A stretch of 64,000 bases of DNA from Panagrolaimus kolymaensis (Eukaryota; Nematoda; Chromadorea; Rhabditida; Panagrolaimidae): NCBI GenBank assembly GCA_028622995.1, contig JAJQJQ010000023.1:3472001-3536000 (forward strand). Reading direction: 5' to 3'. Each line of letters starts with the position of its first letter. Position 1 is the stretch's first letter. The translations under genes were made by a program, and so were the position numbers. Of this stretch, positions 49,471 through 59,969 are shown one piece after another. The notes below the pieces were generated by a model, which worked only from the letters and a program-made list of their open reading frames with translations, was not told the DNA's origin and did not search any database.

Positions 49471-50648
49471 GGTTACTTTATAAGAATATTCAAACGTTAT
49501 CAATTGCATGTAACATGCAAAAAATTCAGTTCAGTCATTTCGTGTTGAGAGTTCGAGGGTACATAAAAAATGAAAGTAACGCAGGAAAAATAGCAATGAA
49601 AATAATGAAAACTTTTTTTATGTATTGTAAATATTTGAAGATTGTTTTTAAAAAAATTATTTATGATTAAATATTTAATATATTTTCAAAGCCTATATTT
49701 CCAACATTTTTTTCTTCTTCATTTTATACACATTTAAGTTATTTTTTTTAAACAAGAGTAATTATCAGATTTTTTTAAAGTTGAGCATTATTTGCAAATT
49801 AAATCAATAAAATTGGCTAATTATTTTCTTTTAAATTGGCTAATTACTTTTAGAGGTGAGAGTTGCATAAATTGCGATAGAACTTGAAAAATAAGGAAAG
49901 ATTTATAATTACTTTTTTTTAAATATTACTTTTTTTTTAAATATTTTTAGGCCATTTCGATGGGCTATAAATTTATACAGTATTCTCGAAATTTTTAAGT
50001 TTTTGTTTTATTTTTTGTTCGTATTTTTTAAGTCAAAAAAGGTTGAACGGATTGTTTTTTTTATTAAATGTTGTTTCCTATTAAGACGAAATCACAGACG
50101 ATATTAATCTAAAGAGTTGAAGATGGAATAAAGTATGAAAAAATAACCTCAAAACTACTAAAGCTTCTAATAATGAAATGTTTCTTAATTAACACAAGTA
50201 ATTGTTTATTTATTTTTTCATAAATATAAGCTGAACCCAAATTAACCGTTGATTTTTCTATATGCAGATAATGTTTCAAACTATTATTTTTCTCATTTGA
50301 ATAATTTTTTTTACTACGAAAGCATTAAACATTAATGAAAGATGACTGTTGCGATAAATAAAAATGCGGGACAAAGATGACATGCCATAATTTTAAGGTC
50401 AATTATGTGAGAAAAGGGACGCCACTTTTTGGCGCAAAAAATGCATTCTTTTGGATAAAAAAAAACTGAGGTTTGGATTTTTTATTTTTTTTCCTACGAT
50501 TATTTTTTTAAGAAAAGTTTATGATTAAAAAGAATAACGATTTTTTGAAGCTTCGTGGATTTAAATGATACCCTTTGATTTATTCAACACTTATCAAGTA
50601 TTCTCATCACTTTTTTTTATAGATTTTTCCTTTTCTTTTGCAGAAAGC

Positions 50649-51470
50649 ATGATGCTTGAAAATTTTAAAGGCTGTGATGATTGCAGGCGGTTTGAAACGT
50701 TTTGGAAACTTTATCTTGATATGGCAAGGAAAGAAGAATATACTGAAGAAATGGTTATGGTTTTTTTACTGCGGTTTTTGGATGACAGTGAATCCAAAGC
50801 AATTGTAAATAATATTTTATGGTCAGCAAATTGGGAGATTACTTTAAGAGAATTTACAATTCTTTTAAGTAGGAAAATTTCGAGGTATTTGATTTTCTTT
50901 CCTTCAAAAAAAACTTTATACATTGTTATAAAAATATTTTTTAGCATGGCTGATATTGCAAGAGCAATTGAATTAGGAAAACAAAATTTTCCTCAAATCT
51001 TTGATCATCCCGAAATATATGATCGAAATTTAAAAGTTGCAAAAGCATGGAATAATAGGCATATGAGTTTATTTACAGAACGATATTTGAAGAACGTAGA
51101 AAAAACAAAAGAAATCCCGAAGAAAAAACAAAAACGTTTAACACATTTTTTTCAAGTGAGTTTTAAAGTTTGTATCAATAACATTTAAAAATTGATTAGC
51201 TTCTTTTATCAGAGAAAGTAAAGAATATGTGATTTTTTAGGCTACGTGGGCAACGACTTTTTCACTCATAACTTGGCTATCAACAGTATTTCCCAGTGAT
51301 TCTCAACATTTTCGCATTTACAACATCATCAATGAGTGCGATGCTCCAACTACAAAAAAAATAAATAAAACTGAAGTTGAAATTGCTGCAGAAAAGGTTG
51401 GCTTTAATAATATTAATAGACCATTTTTAAAATATTAAAAGGAAATTTGCAGGAAAGTTCTAATTTTTGA
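50649..51470 (+). CDS. Gene carried inside element copy 2, 206 aa, unknown function
   Basis: Exons 50649-50884, 50945-51155, 51241-51396 and 51453-51470. The start is the first ATG after a strong acceptor (CTTTTCTTTTGCAG), either a trans-splice site or the end of a 5' UTR intron. The protein is helical: RRFETFWKLYLDMARKEEYT, MVMVFLLRFLDDSESKAIVN and WEITLREFTILLSRKIS recall retrotransposon gag/capsid helices, but this is only a resemblance. A basic stretch (KEIPKKKQKR) and a Trp/Ser/Thr-rich hydrophobic segment (ATWATTFSLITWLSTVF) follow. It is in the opposite orientation to the broken host gene. Its last codons and stop lie in the block shared by both element copies (from 51462). Confidence 0.6.
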
Positions 51471-51966
51471 AATCAATCGAAAATGTTGCAAACTTTTTTA
51501 TACAAATATTTGAAGATTGCTTTTAGAAAGTTTATGATGTAAAATTTTTTATATTTAGATAATCGAAAATATTGGTGAAGCCCATATATCCAACATGGGT
51601 TGTTATTGTTTTTGCGCCCATTTTTAGCTAAATTTAATCTGCTTTTTTGAAAAGTGAGTGCATCTGAGTTTTTTTGGAAATTTTTTAAAATATTATTTGT
51701 AATTATGTATTAATCTTCGTGGCAGTGTGATTTAAAAAATATTCAAATATGCTGAACTTTGATTGCTGTATTTTTTTAAGCGGCTTTTTAGTGCGTTGTT
51801 GAGGGCATTATAAACGCAGCAACCTTTTTCTTAGTAGAAAAGTAATCTATAGAGATAAGATACTAAATGGATAGCAATCGTTTCGAGGCTATGGGACTCA
51901 TATATCACCCATGGACTTACCTATTCTTTTTTTTTTTGAAAGTCCTGTAGCAAATGGATGACAAGA

Positions 51967-52000
51967 AAGGCATGCAATTGCCGAAGGCAATGCATGCCTT
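51967..52000. repeat. Hairpin 5, loop CGAAG
   Basis: Stem AAGGCATGCAATTGC / GCAATGCATGCCTT with one bulged A around CGAAG. The stem sequence is unrelated to the others. Confidence 0.85.
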
Positions 52001-52120
52001 CCGAACAATCTCTTATGTATCCCATGGGCTTTTACCTAAATATGGTACTATCTCCGAAATTCACGTAGCTTAATCGCCCCTTGGTCTGCCCCAAACAATG
52101 AAATCAACTCAATCCATAAA

Positions 52121-52145
52121 AGCGGTATTGCGTAGCAATACCGCT
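52121..52145. repeat. Hairpin 4, loop CGTAG, 3' end of element copy 2
   Basis: The same stem as hairpin 3, but the loop has T in place of the first A (CGTAG). It marks the 3' end of the second element copy, 4 bp from the border. Confidence 0.9.
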
Positions 52146-53024
52146 GGTTTTCTAAAGAACATTGACTCCATTTTACAATAATTTCATCTGATTTTGGAGT
52201 TCTTGCAACAACTATTTCGGTAGCTCCATACATCCAATTATTTTTTGCCTGAATTGTAATAATAATTATGAGACAAAAATGCAAATGGAAAGCTTACAAT
52301 TTCTTCGGACATATTAAAATATTGAAGCATTTTTGGGTTGGTCGCTGATAAAATTGAATGACTTGTAGGATCAAAGAGTCGAATGCCACAATTTATAAAT
52401 TGTGTATCCATTTTAATAAATATATCCTAAAAAATTTACCGCTCAAAAACTTTTTCTAAGAATTTGTTATTACTGTCAAGGTTTCTCCAGAATGTTTTTG
52501 AAAAACCACGGAACTATCAAAATACAAAACTTTTTCCGTTTCAAGTAGAATTTTTTCGATCATTAAAGGTTTCCATTGATATTCATATAAGTTTTGTACA
52601 AACTCTGGATATTCGGTAAAATCAAAATTTCTCAAATCAACGAAAGGACACTCATTTCGATAAGTTCTAAGTTGCTCTGGTGTTATATCATTTTTTAAAA
52701 GATATGCAATCGTGAAACCCTTTTCCCATTCTTTTGTTTCTGACATTTTTCCAATTGAACGACAGCTTTTTCTAAACGAGACGTGATAATAAAAATGCGA
52801 ATAAGAAAGTTAAGAAAGCCAAACATTGCTTCTTCATAATGGTCGGCAGAAAAGGCCGTTAAAAGGCGGAAATTAGCGATGCCAATGCCTTCATTATTTG
52901 AACTCTTGTATATTTTTAAAATTTTTGAATTTGTGATATCACTTGTCCAATGGTCAAGAAAAATCCAAAAAGCTATGAAATAAAATATTATCCCAATGAA
53001 TAAAAAATAATTTATTCTCTTCAT

Positions 53025-53980
53025 GCAAGTTGAAAGCTAGAAAATGAAAAAATGTAAAATAAACAAAAAATTGTTAGCTTACTATTTTTTAACGGTAATT
53101 TAATTTTTTTATTAGAAGTTATGGTGAAAAATAAGGAAAACTGTTTGTCTAAAACATAGAACTACAACTAAAAAAACGTTTTTCTTTTTTTCTAATTTTT
53201 GTTCATAAGTGAAAAAAAGACATGAATTATTTTTATCAAAAGCAGGTGCATACAAGAATATTGATTGTTTGACAATGAATGGTCGAATAAAAACATGCTC
53301 TCTTTCTGTTTTAAAACATGATGAATAATAAAAACAACTTTAAATATCGTAAAAAATAATTGTTATTCCCCAAATAAATGACAAAATAATTGGTTTTATA
53401 AAAATTTGAGTAAAATAAGCTGTAATATGACAAAGTGAGAGTAACAAAAAAAAGTAAAAACGCGATTAGTTCATTACTATCATTTTGTCATATTAGAGCT
53501 GAAATTTAAAAGCGACTTACAAAGTTTAGAAAAAGTTATGATACCTAAAATTGCTTTAAACAATAAGAAACTCAAATATTAATTTCTTAAGAAAATTTCG
53601 TTAAAATTATGGAGGAAAAGGGCAGTCTCAAGAGAATGGCCACATATTATAATAGAATTAAACTTCCATAATGAAGTATTTGGGGATTAAAGCTTTATGG
53701 GAGGTAACAAATTAAAACACTTTTTCTAAGAAAGCATCATGATTTTAAGGCCTCATAAAAAGCAAAAAATGAGGAAAGAAAGCTCATGGGATTCATTATC
53801 GTCAACATTGTTTGTTCATCTTCTTGGTCTTTAGCTCATTCGAACCACAGTCGTCAAGGGTCATCCATAAATATAAAACAACTATAAATTCTATTTTGCA
53901 TAAAAAAAGATTATTAATTAGCAGCATATAGTTTGAAAAAAAAAAGTTTGGAGTATAGTGGAAGAATTTTTAAAAGCAAT
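53025..53980. other. Intergenic, 0.95 kb
   Basis: AT-rich, between the DUF1647 pseudogene (minus) and a chemoreceptor (plus). Contains a palindromic mini-element at 53423-53495; nothing else seen. Confidence 0.5.
53423..53495. repeat. Palindromic mini-element, copy A
   Basis: 73 bp with inverted arms of 22 bp: TAATATGACAAAGTGAGAGT on the left and the inverted TTACTATCATTTTGTCATAT on the right. Weaker symmetry (AGCT) extends outside. TA borders suggest a Tc1/mariner-type MITE. Confidence 0.7.
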
Positions 53981-55172
53981 ATGCTTACATCTCAAAGTGT
54001 TGAAGCTTTAATTATTTCTTCCATTGTAACTCCATTTATTTTATTTCAAATAAGTATAATTATTTTTATTGTTTATGAAAAGTTGAATAAGAATAAAACG
54101 TATCAAAGTAAATTTTTTGATTTATTTATTATGATTACGGTTGTTGACACTGTGGCTGAAATTGGAACAATCTCAGCATTACAACTGCCGGCAATTCAAT
54201 TTTTGGAATTTTTATATATTGAAAATAACATTTTTGCTGCAATCGCTTTTTAACTTTCTTCGTATACTCTTTTCACTCAATGCTACATCCATGTTGCCAT
54301 TGCAATTAACCGCTTTTGGATGGTTTTAAACACGATCAAAAAAGGGAATCACAAAATTGATAAATTAGGAAATATTGGAATTTGGTTTCTCCCTTTCATT
54401 ACCATTCCTTTCATTGCTCCAAGGCTTTGGTTTTCTGCTAATTTTATAAGAGATGGAAATGGAAGACTTTGGCCTGCTTATAATGTTTCGACTGATGTCA
54501 AGGTTTGCTTTTTTTTAGAAAAGTTTTTTTGAAATTTTTTTATTAAAAAGATTATATGTTGTTGTTCTTTGAGCTTTTAATCTTTTTATTTTTATGATAA
54601 AAGTATGTATAGCAAAAAAAAACTTAATTAAATCATTAGAAAACATAACCCATAAAAGCTATCTATTTTTTATTTTTTCCTTACCATCACAAATTTCAGG
54701 CTTTTATTGTAATTTATTCAAGCTGTCTTTGTGCAATGTCTTCCATATTCAGTTTCATCCTTCAAGTTGTCACCGTTTTTAAATATCGGAAACTTTTGAA
54801 AACCACGACAGCGGCACAGTCAAAAACAATGAATCAAGAAATTCGACTTTTTCGTAAGTCATCAAATTAATTATAAAAAAGCCATATTTTTAAATAATAC
54901 TTTTAGTTCAAGCCATGATTGCCCTCGCTGCGCAACTTCTCATGTGCTTTCTTCAACTCATGATGGCACTAGCTAATTCACATGGGGATACAAAACTTTA
55001 TCAAATTGCATTTTCAAATTATGTTTGGATTCAAAATATATCAAATCTCACAGGTCCAATTGCATTAATTATTGTTGGAAAGAAAATGCGAAAAGATTAT
55101 TTAAACTTTATTTTACGAAAAAATAGGATACTTCCAACTATTACTGTGAGAACGATAATGATAAATTCTTAA
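53981..55172 (+). pseudogene. Serpentine chemoreceptor (nematode 7TM GPCR, srv/srg-like), in-frame stop
   Basis: Exons 53981-54502, 54700-54853 and 54907-55172, 313 codons. Helices seen in order include IISSIVTPFILFQISIIIFIV, FDLFIMITVVDTVAEIGTIS, QCYIHVAIAINRFWMVL (helix 3 end with the NRF of this family), NIGIWFLPFITIPFI, AFIVIYSSCLCAMSSIFSF and QAMIALAAQLLMCFLQ. Codon 91 (54251-54253) is TAA, in the middle of the second-to-third helix region; the frame carries on normally on both sides and no intron can remove it. So this allele is probably non-functional. The exact subfamily is uncertain. Confidence 0.75.
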
Positions 55173-55181
55173 TAAATTAAT

Positions 55182-56153
55182 TTAATTATGAATTGTTTTT
55201 TTTAAATTTGCACGTGTGGTTTCTGGAATTCGTGAAAGATTTCGGAAGGTTTTTTTAATTTTTCCTTTTTGAAACATTTTCCAATAAAGATAACAACATG
55301 CTGTAATATTTATTGATGTCAATGTGTTACTATAAGGACCGAGGAAAGTAGCGAAGCGAATATTAAAAATCTAAAAAATCTGCTTTAATTTTAAAGAAGA
55401 AAATAATGATAATCAAACGTAGGAGTTTCTTTAAACACTTACAATATATGCGAAAAGTGCAATTAAATTAGGAATAAAAGTAAAAATAAAAGCCAAAGCC
55501 ATCATATATAATACATTTTTATTGAGTTTTTTAATTGCACTTGCCGTTGTTATTTTCATTCTTGTAACAGCGATCACACAAAAGCCGCCAAAAATTATTC
55601 CGATTGAAGTTATTATTTTTTGTATCAAAGTTAAATTTAATACAAAGTTTGGTAGCAAACATGCATAAATGTAACAATTTGTTTCTGCTCTTAGAGGAAT
55701 TGTTTCAAAGATATCTCCCAAGAATACATAAATAGCAGTTGATAAGATGATAATTAATCCACTACAAAATGTTACTAATTTCTTTCCACGACTACCATAT
55801 CTTCCAAGAAGGGTGATAGAGAAACATCGTTCAAGACAAAGAAAAACTTCAATAATTGAGACACTAGCTTGAAGTTGGTTAGAAATAATTCCAGGGAAAT
55901 AAAGAATAAACGAATTATAATTATTTTCATCTGGATGCCAAAAGGCTATAAGATATACGGTATATGGGAGAGTGGCTATTCCGGAAGCAATAACAAAAAT
56001 AAAATAAAAGTTCATTGTTGTCGTAAATGAAGTTATTAATAACCGCAGAAAATTGTATTTTAATAATAAAATAGAGAAAAGACAAGATGTAAGGGTCATG
56101 AAAAAAGTGATAAGATGGTTAATTAATGTTATCCAAGAAATTATTTCCCGCAT
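55182..56153 (-). CDS. Serpentine 7TM chemoreceptor, 299 aa
   Basis: Exons 55443-56153 and 55182-55370. Seven hydrophobic helices: ITLINHLITFFMTLTSCLFS, FYFIFVIASGIATLPYTVYL, VSIIEVFLCLERCFSITL (helix 3 with ERC in place of DRY), LVTFCSGLIIILSTAIYVF, IITSIGIIFGGFCVIAV, LYMMALAFIFTFIPNLIALF and the second-exon helix RFATFLGPYSNTLTSINIT. The basic tail (KGKIKKTFRNLSR) is cytosolic. It belongs to the nematode chemoreceptor superfamily and probably acts in sensory neurons; the ligand is unknown. It converges with the preceding receptor: the stop codons are only 9 bp apart, so the 3' UTRs must overlap. Confidence 0.85.
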
Positions 56154-57564
56154 CACAAAAAGTAAATAAAATAAAATAATAATTCATTCATTAAAATTCG
56201 TGACTTCTGTGGGTGTTTATTATCTATCTAATTTAAAAAATAATATTTTAATCTTTTAAATAAAAGCTACATAAACAACGTTGAAAAAAGCTGTAAATTA
56301 GGTCTCACGAGAATTTTGGAAATTTTTATAAAAAAAAAGACAATGTGTAGTACTCTTTTTAAAGAAAACCAATTAATGCTATGGGTAAAACAAATTATGG
56401 TATAACTTATCCGTCTTTTGAAATACATGAACTTTCATGGCCACAAAGCGGCTTTTAAGACACAGTAATAAAAGATCTAAGTATTCATATTTTTTTATAA
56501 AAACATTTTTAACAATGTTTATGTTAAAGGAAAGTATATCAAGATCGGCATATTTCCATTTACAAAAACTCTGATTCGATCAGATGTTCTTAGCTTTAAA
56601 CAATTTTTTTTGCGCAGCTGTTTTGTATGCTATAATGAAATCATCATTTCTTTCTCTTCGATCGACAACGCAATCAGATAGTTTGGCAAATAAGAGAAAA
56701 AAAAGAGAGACGTAAAGATGTGGCCTTTTCTTTCTTCTTTTTTTCTTCAAAACCTATTAACTTTTCTTATTTCTTTTTTTTTGTATCGGCAATGATGGGT
56801 TTTTTTGCGCTAAAATTATTTTGAAACATTTTCATTTTCCATCACATCAATGAAATGACTGACTGCAAGGATTTTCACTTGCTCCTTCTTTTTGCTTTTT
56901 TTTGTTATGTGCTAACATTGTCCTTTCTTTCTTTGGGCGTTTTGACGAAAAAAAGTCAAACATATAAATAACAATATTTTTTTTCATTTTTAAGTTTTCT
57001 TTATCGAAGATTTTTATACGGAGTTTTTTTTTGATTTTTTTGTTCTTTGTATTTGTAAAAACATGCAAGCTAAAATTAAGGTAAGCGCGATGGCCATTGA
57101 AACCGACTACAACAATAAATAAAAAAACATTACGCGAGAGTAATTTAGTAGTACAATGTACCTACGCGTATGCTTTGTATGGAAAAAAACTGACTCATCA
57201 ATAAAATATATTTTTTATCAACTTTTCTCTCTCTTCTATTTATTATCTTGTAAGGCTCTCTTTAATTCTTATTTTCTATCGTTAGTTACTTGAACGTTTT
57301 TTTTCACGCTTGCAAAAAAAAAAGAAAGAGGCGAACCTCCAGCAACCAGTCAAAAGAAAGAAAAAATTGCTATTGTGAAAGCGTCTTTTTTTCTTGCTGT
57401 TGCTTTTTTACTTTGCGATTTGAAAGGTGTGGCAAACGTTAAAGAGTTCTCAATCGGGTGTAATTTTTCATGGTTTTAAGAAATTTCATAATATCTTCGT
57501 GAAGTCGAAAAATTATTTTACTCTTTAATGGAAAACGGAAATATATTATTTTTTAGATTTGGCC
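56154..57564. other. Intergenic, 1.4 kb
   Basis: Promoter space between divergent genes, AT-rich with A/T runs. Just before the next ATG there is a TTTTTTAG acceptor. The frame at 56847-57068 is Lys-rich and unconvincing. Confidence 0.5.
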
Positions 57565-58314
57565 ATGACAAGCTTAGATTTTGGTGATTTGGATGATGAT
57601 CTCCATTGCCTCCTTGGCGAAGATATTTATAAAGATGATAAAGTTGCGGTTAAATTTGATGATCCTTTTATTTCAAGCGCCGACGACAGTGGCTTTTTTA
57701 AAGATGAAGGAGATAATTTTTTAACTTCAAGCGACGATAATGAATCTCGTGAAAATCATCTTCCATCTGTTGATCCACAAAAACAATCAAGTCTTGTTTT
57801 CATGCATTCGCCAGTTGCTGCTACCCGCAAGCGACGAGCACCTCCCACAGCCCATAAACTTTCATGCTCTTCCTATTCTCAATCTTCACCAAGCCCTTTT
57901 TATTCTACTGAAGAAGAAAATGAAAATATTGTTCCAAAGCGTCGAAAAAAGTCCGTTAAAGCTTCAACACAAAAAGCCCAGCGCGGCCGCGGTCGACCAA
58001 AAAAGGAAGATGATGATGCGGATGATGACAAACTCATTCACAAACGCCATTATGCTCGAAGATATCGTGAAAATGTAAGTAAACGAGAATTTTTCTATAA
58101 AGTTCAAATTAAATCATAGATTTTTTAGCATCAACAAATTGTTAATCAGATTACCGATTGCGCAACTGATTTTTACAAGGCTTTGATCGAAAATGGAATT
58201 AATGTCAAAAAAGAATTCCCCCAACATTCCGAAATTATTGATAAAATTTCCAAACAAATGCCAGTCAAACCCAAACAACCAAAAGCCGCCGCCACTGTTT
58301 CTCGACGCCGTTAA
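57565..58314 (+). CDS. AT-hook nuclear protein, 231 aa
   Basis: Exons 57565-58074 and 58129-58314. The N-terminus is strongly acidic (DFGDLDDDLHCLLGEDIY), like an activation domain. Basic patches follow (ATRKRRAPP, PKRRKKSVK), then an AT-hook core (RGRGRPKK) that binds the minor groove of AT-rich DNA. Next comes LIHKRHYARRYRENHQQIVNQI, a basic-plus-helix segment that resembles, but does not match, a bZIP or winged-helix DNA-binding region. The second exon adds a helix (DFYKALIENG) and a basic end (SRRR). A transcription regulator or chromatin protein is likely; the family is not recognised. The start is the ATG 8 bp after a TTTTTTAG acceptor. Confidence 0.8.
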
Positions 58315-59900
58315 AAAAGTATGTATGGATGTAAAAATTTTATTCTAGCTAAAAAAAATCCAAAAAAATGTCATTAAAATTATTCTAGACCAAAATTGTA
58401 AATAAAAAATGAGTATTAGTTATTTTTCTAATTAAAAGCCATAATTATTCTTAGATTACTCTGTATTGATATTTCCTTGATTTCTATTTTCCCCACTTTT
58501 TTGGTATTCTGATGGCCATTTTAAAACTGTAAAATATTATGCAATGTTTTGTTTTTTCTGTCACTTTCTACTATTTTTTTAAAAATAATATTTCATAACC
58601 CTTTTTCTTTTATTACCTCTGATTTTTTTGTCTTTTCAACAAAAAAAATAAAATTATTCCGATATTTTTTTTATCATTTGCAATTTAATGTTTTAACACA
58701 CACAAAAGAATATTCCATTCCAAATGAATCAACAAAATTTTTAACTAATAAAGTGATAAGAAAAAAAGAAAGAAAACGCATTTGAATTCAAGGTGTGGAA
58801 GCTTTTTGTTTTTTAAGAAAAATGAAAGTACACAATTCTTTATAGTTTGATCAGAAAAGAAAATTAGTAAGATGAAAACAAATTATGAAATAATTGTTTG
58901 TTTAAAGCAGCTACAGTAATTCCATTTATCGATTTTTTTTCAAGTCATGATTGTTTTTAATTGAAATGGAAATTAAACAAATGATAAAATCAACTGGAAA
59001 TTTTAATCTTTTGTTGTTGTTATTTTCATCGATAGCAATATTTTTCTTAGATGCTTGCTAGCTTTTTCATTGAAAATACACCATAGAAAATGACCATTGC
59101 CACCCGACTGTTTTGTTTAAAATTGTTTACGGGTTTTGGCCACTTTTTTGTGTTGCTTTGCTGTATGCAAAAAGAAAGGAAAGAAAAGCCAAGCTGTTTC
59201 GGTTGTTTACCACATTGGCCAAGATTTGTTGACCCCTCCGACAAACAACAAAAATTCGCTATGTTCACAAAAGTCACTCTCGTCAAAATGAATTTTGTTT
59301 TCAACTTTTAAACCTTTTTATAAGAAAGTTTAATTTCTCTTTTTTTGTTTCTTAGAATTTCTTATAAAAAATCGGTGTCTGCCATTTTTTTATTATAGAC
59401 AGTTTAAAAAAATACACAAAAAGTGCAATCTTTTTTTTACGGGTTCAGAATCTCTTTTTTTTTTAAATCTTTACGTTTTCCCTTTTCTTTTCTTTTTTTT
59501 GGTGGTTGATGACCATCTCTTTTCCAGGAGCAGCAGACGACAATGTGTGAAAGTGAAAATTCTGCGTAGAAATGTTTCAATGATTACGTTGTTTTAAAGT
59601 TTAAAATATGCGTGTGTGTATCCATCTTTCGATCCTCCAATTTTCCATGATACACACAAACATGCATAATAAATAAATAAATTTGAATCGCCACTGGCGC
59701 TTTTTTCCTTTCTTTTTTCCCCTTTAACGATGACCTGAATTTTTTCTGTGGGTTTGGTCGCCCAAAAATTTCACTTTTAAATTATTTTTTGTCTGCAAAA
59801 AAAGAAGCTTTTTTCAATACATTTGTGAGGTATATTGAACAAAAACAATGGTTTTTTGTAAACAGCTTTTTCAATTTGATTTTAAAAGCTTAAAGCTCTA

Positions 59901-59969
59901 ATAAGACAAAAAAACAGTAATAATTTTATTCACAATTTAAAATTTCTTGTTACTATCATTTTGTCATAT
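59901..59969. repeat. Palindromic mini-element, copy B
   Basis: Left arm AAGACAAAAAAACAGTAA, right arm TTACTATCATTTTGTCATA (inverted). Related to copy A at 53423; the left arm is more diverged. Confidence 0.65.

Larger units (their letters stand above)
48281..52149 (+). mobile_element. Helitron-like element, two head-to-tail copies
   Basis: Insert in the last exon of the DUF1647 gene. TTCT is present on both sides (48277-48280 and 52150-52153); removing the insert and one TTCT restores a continuous codon frame. Copies: about 48281-49473 and 49474-52149. Shared blocks: 5' block 48283-48362 / 49473-49552, which carries the palindrome TTGCATG-TAA-CATGCAA 29 bp from the start in both; middle block 48376-48550 / 51462-51636; 3' block 49392-49473 / 52066-52147, which ends in the hairpin AGCGGTATTG-loop-CAATACCGCT and then GGTT. 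The ends lack terminal inverted repeats. Head-to-tail pairs, a terminal 3' hairpin and variable cargo are Helitron features, but the TC...CTRR ends are not evident and no Rep/helicase gene is present. Confidence 0.7.
48082..53024 (-). pseudogene. DUF1647 (glycosyltransferase-like) gene, disrupted by an insertion
   Basis: Two parts: 52153-53024 and 48082-48276. The first opens with an N-terminal anchor (FLFIGIIFYFIAFWIFL), then LLTAFSADHYEEAM, GFTIAYLLKNDITPEQL, YPEFVQNLYEYQWKPL, MDTQFINCGIRLFDPT, MYGATEIVVARTP and VKWSQCSLE. The second continues CMAPSESHRACDLKKL and YANCHRFDQSALAILL, the expected C-terminal block, to a stop at 48082. Lesions: a frame change at about 52745-52800, another at the T5/A5 runs 52492-52506, an intron reduced to 13 bp (GTAAATTTTTTAG, 52427-52439) with stops in frame, and the 3.87 kb insert at 48281-52149. 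The intact introns and donors elsewhere show it was once a working gene. The family identity is from memory of motif patterns. Confidence 0.7.
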
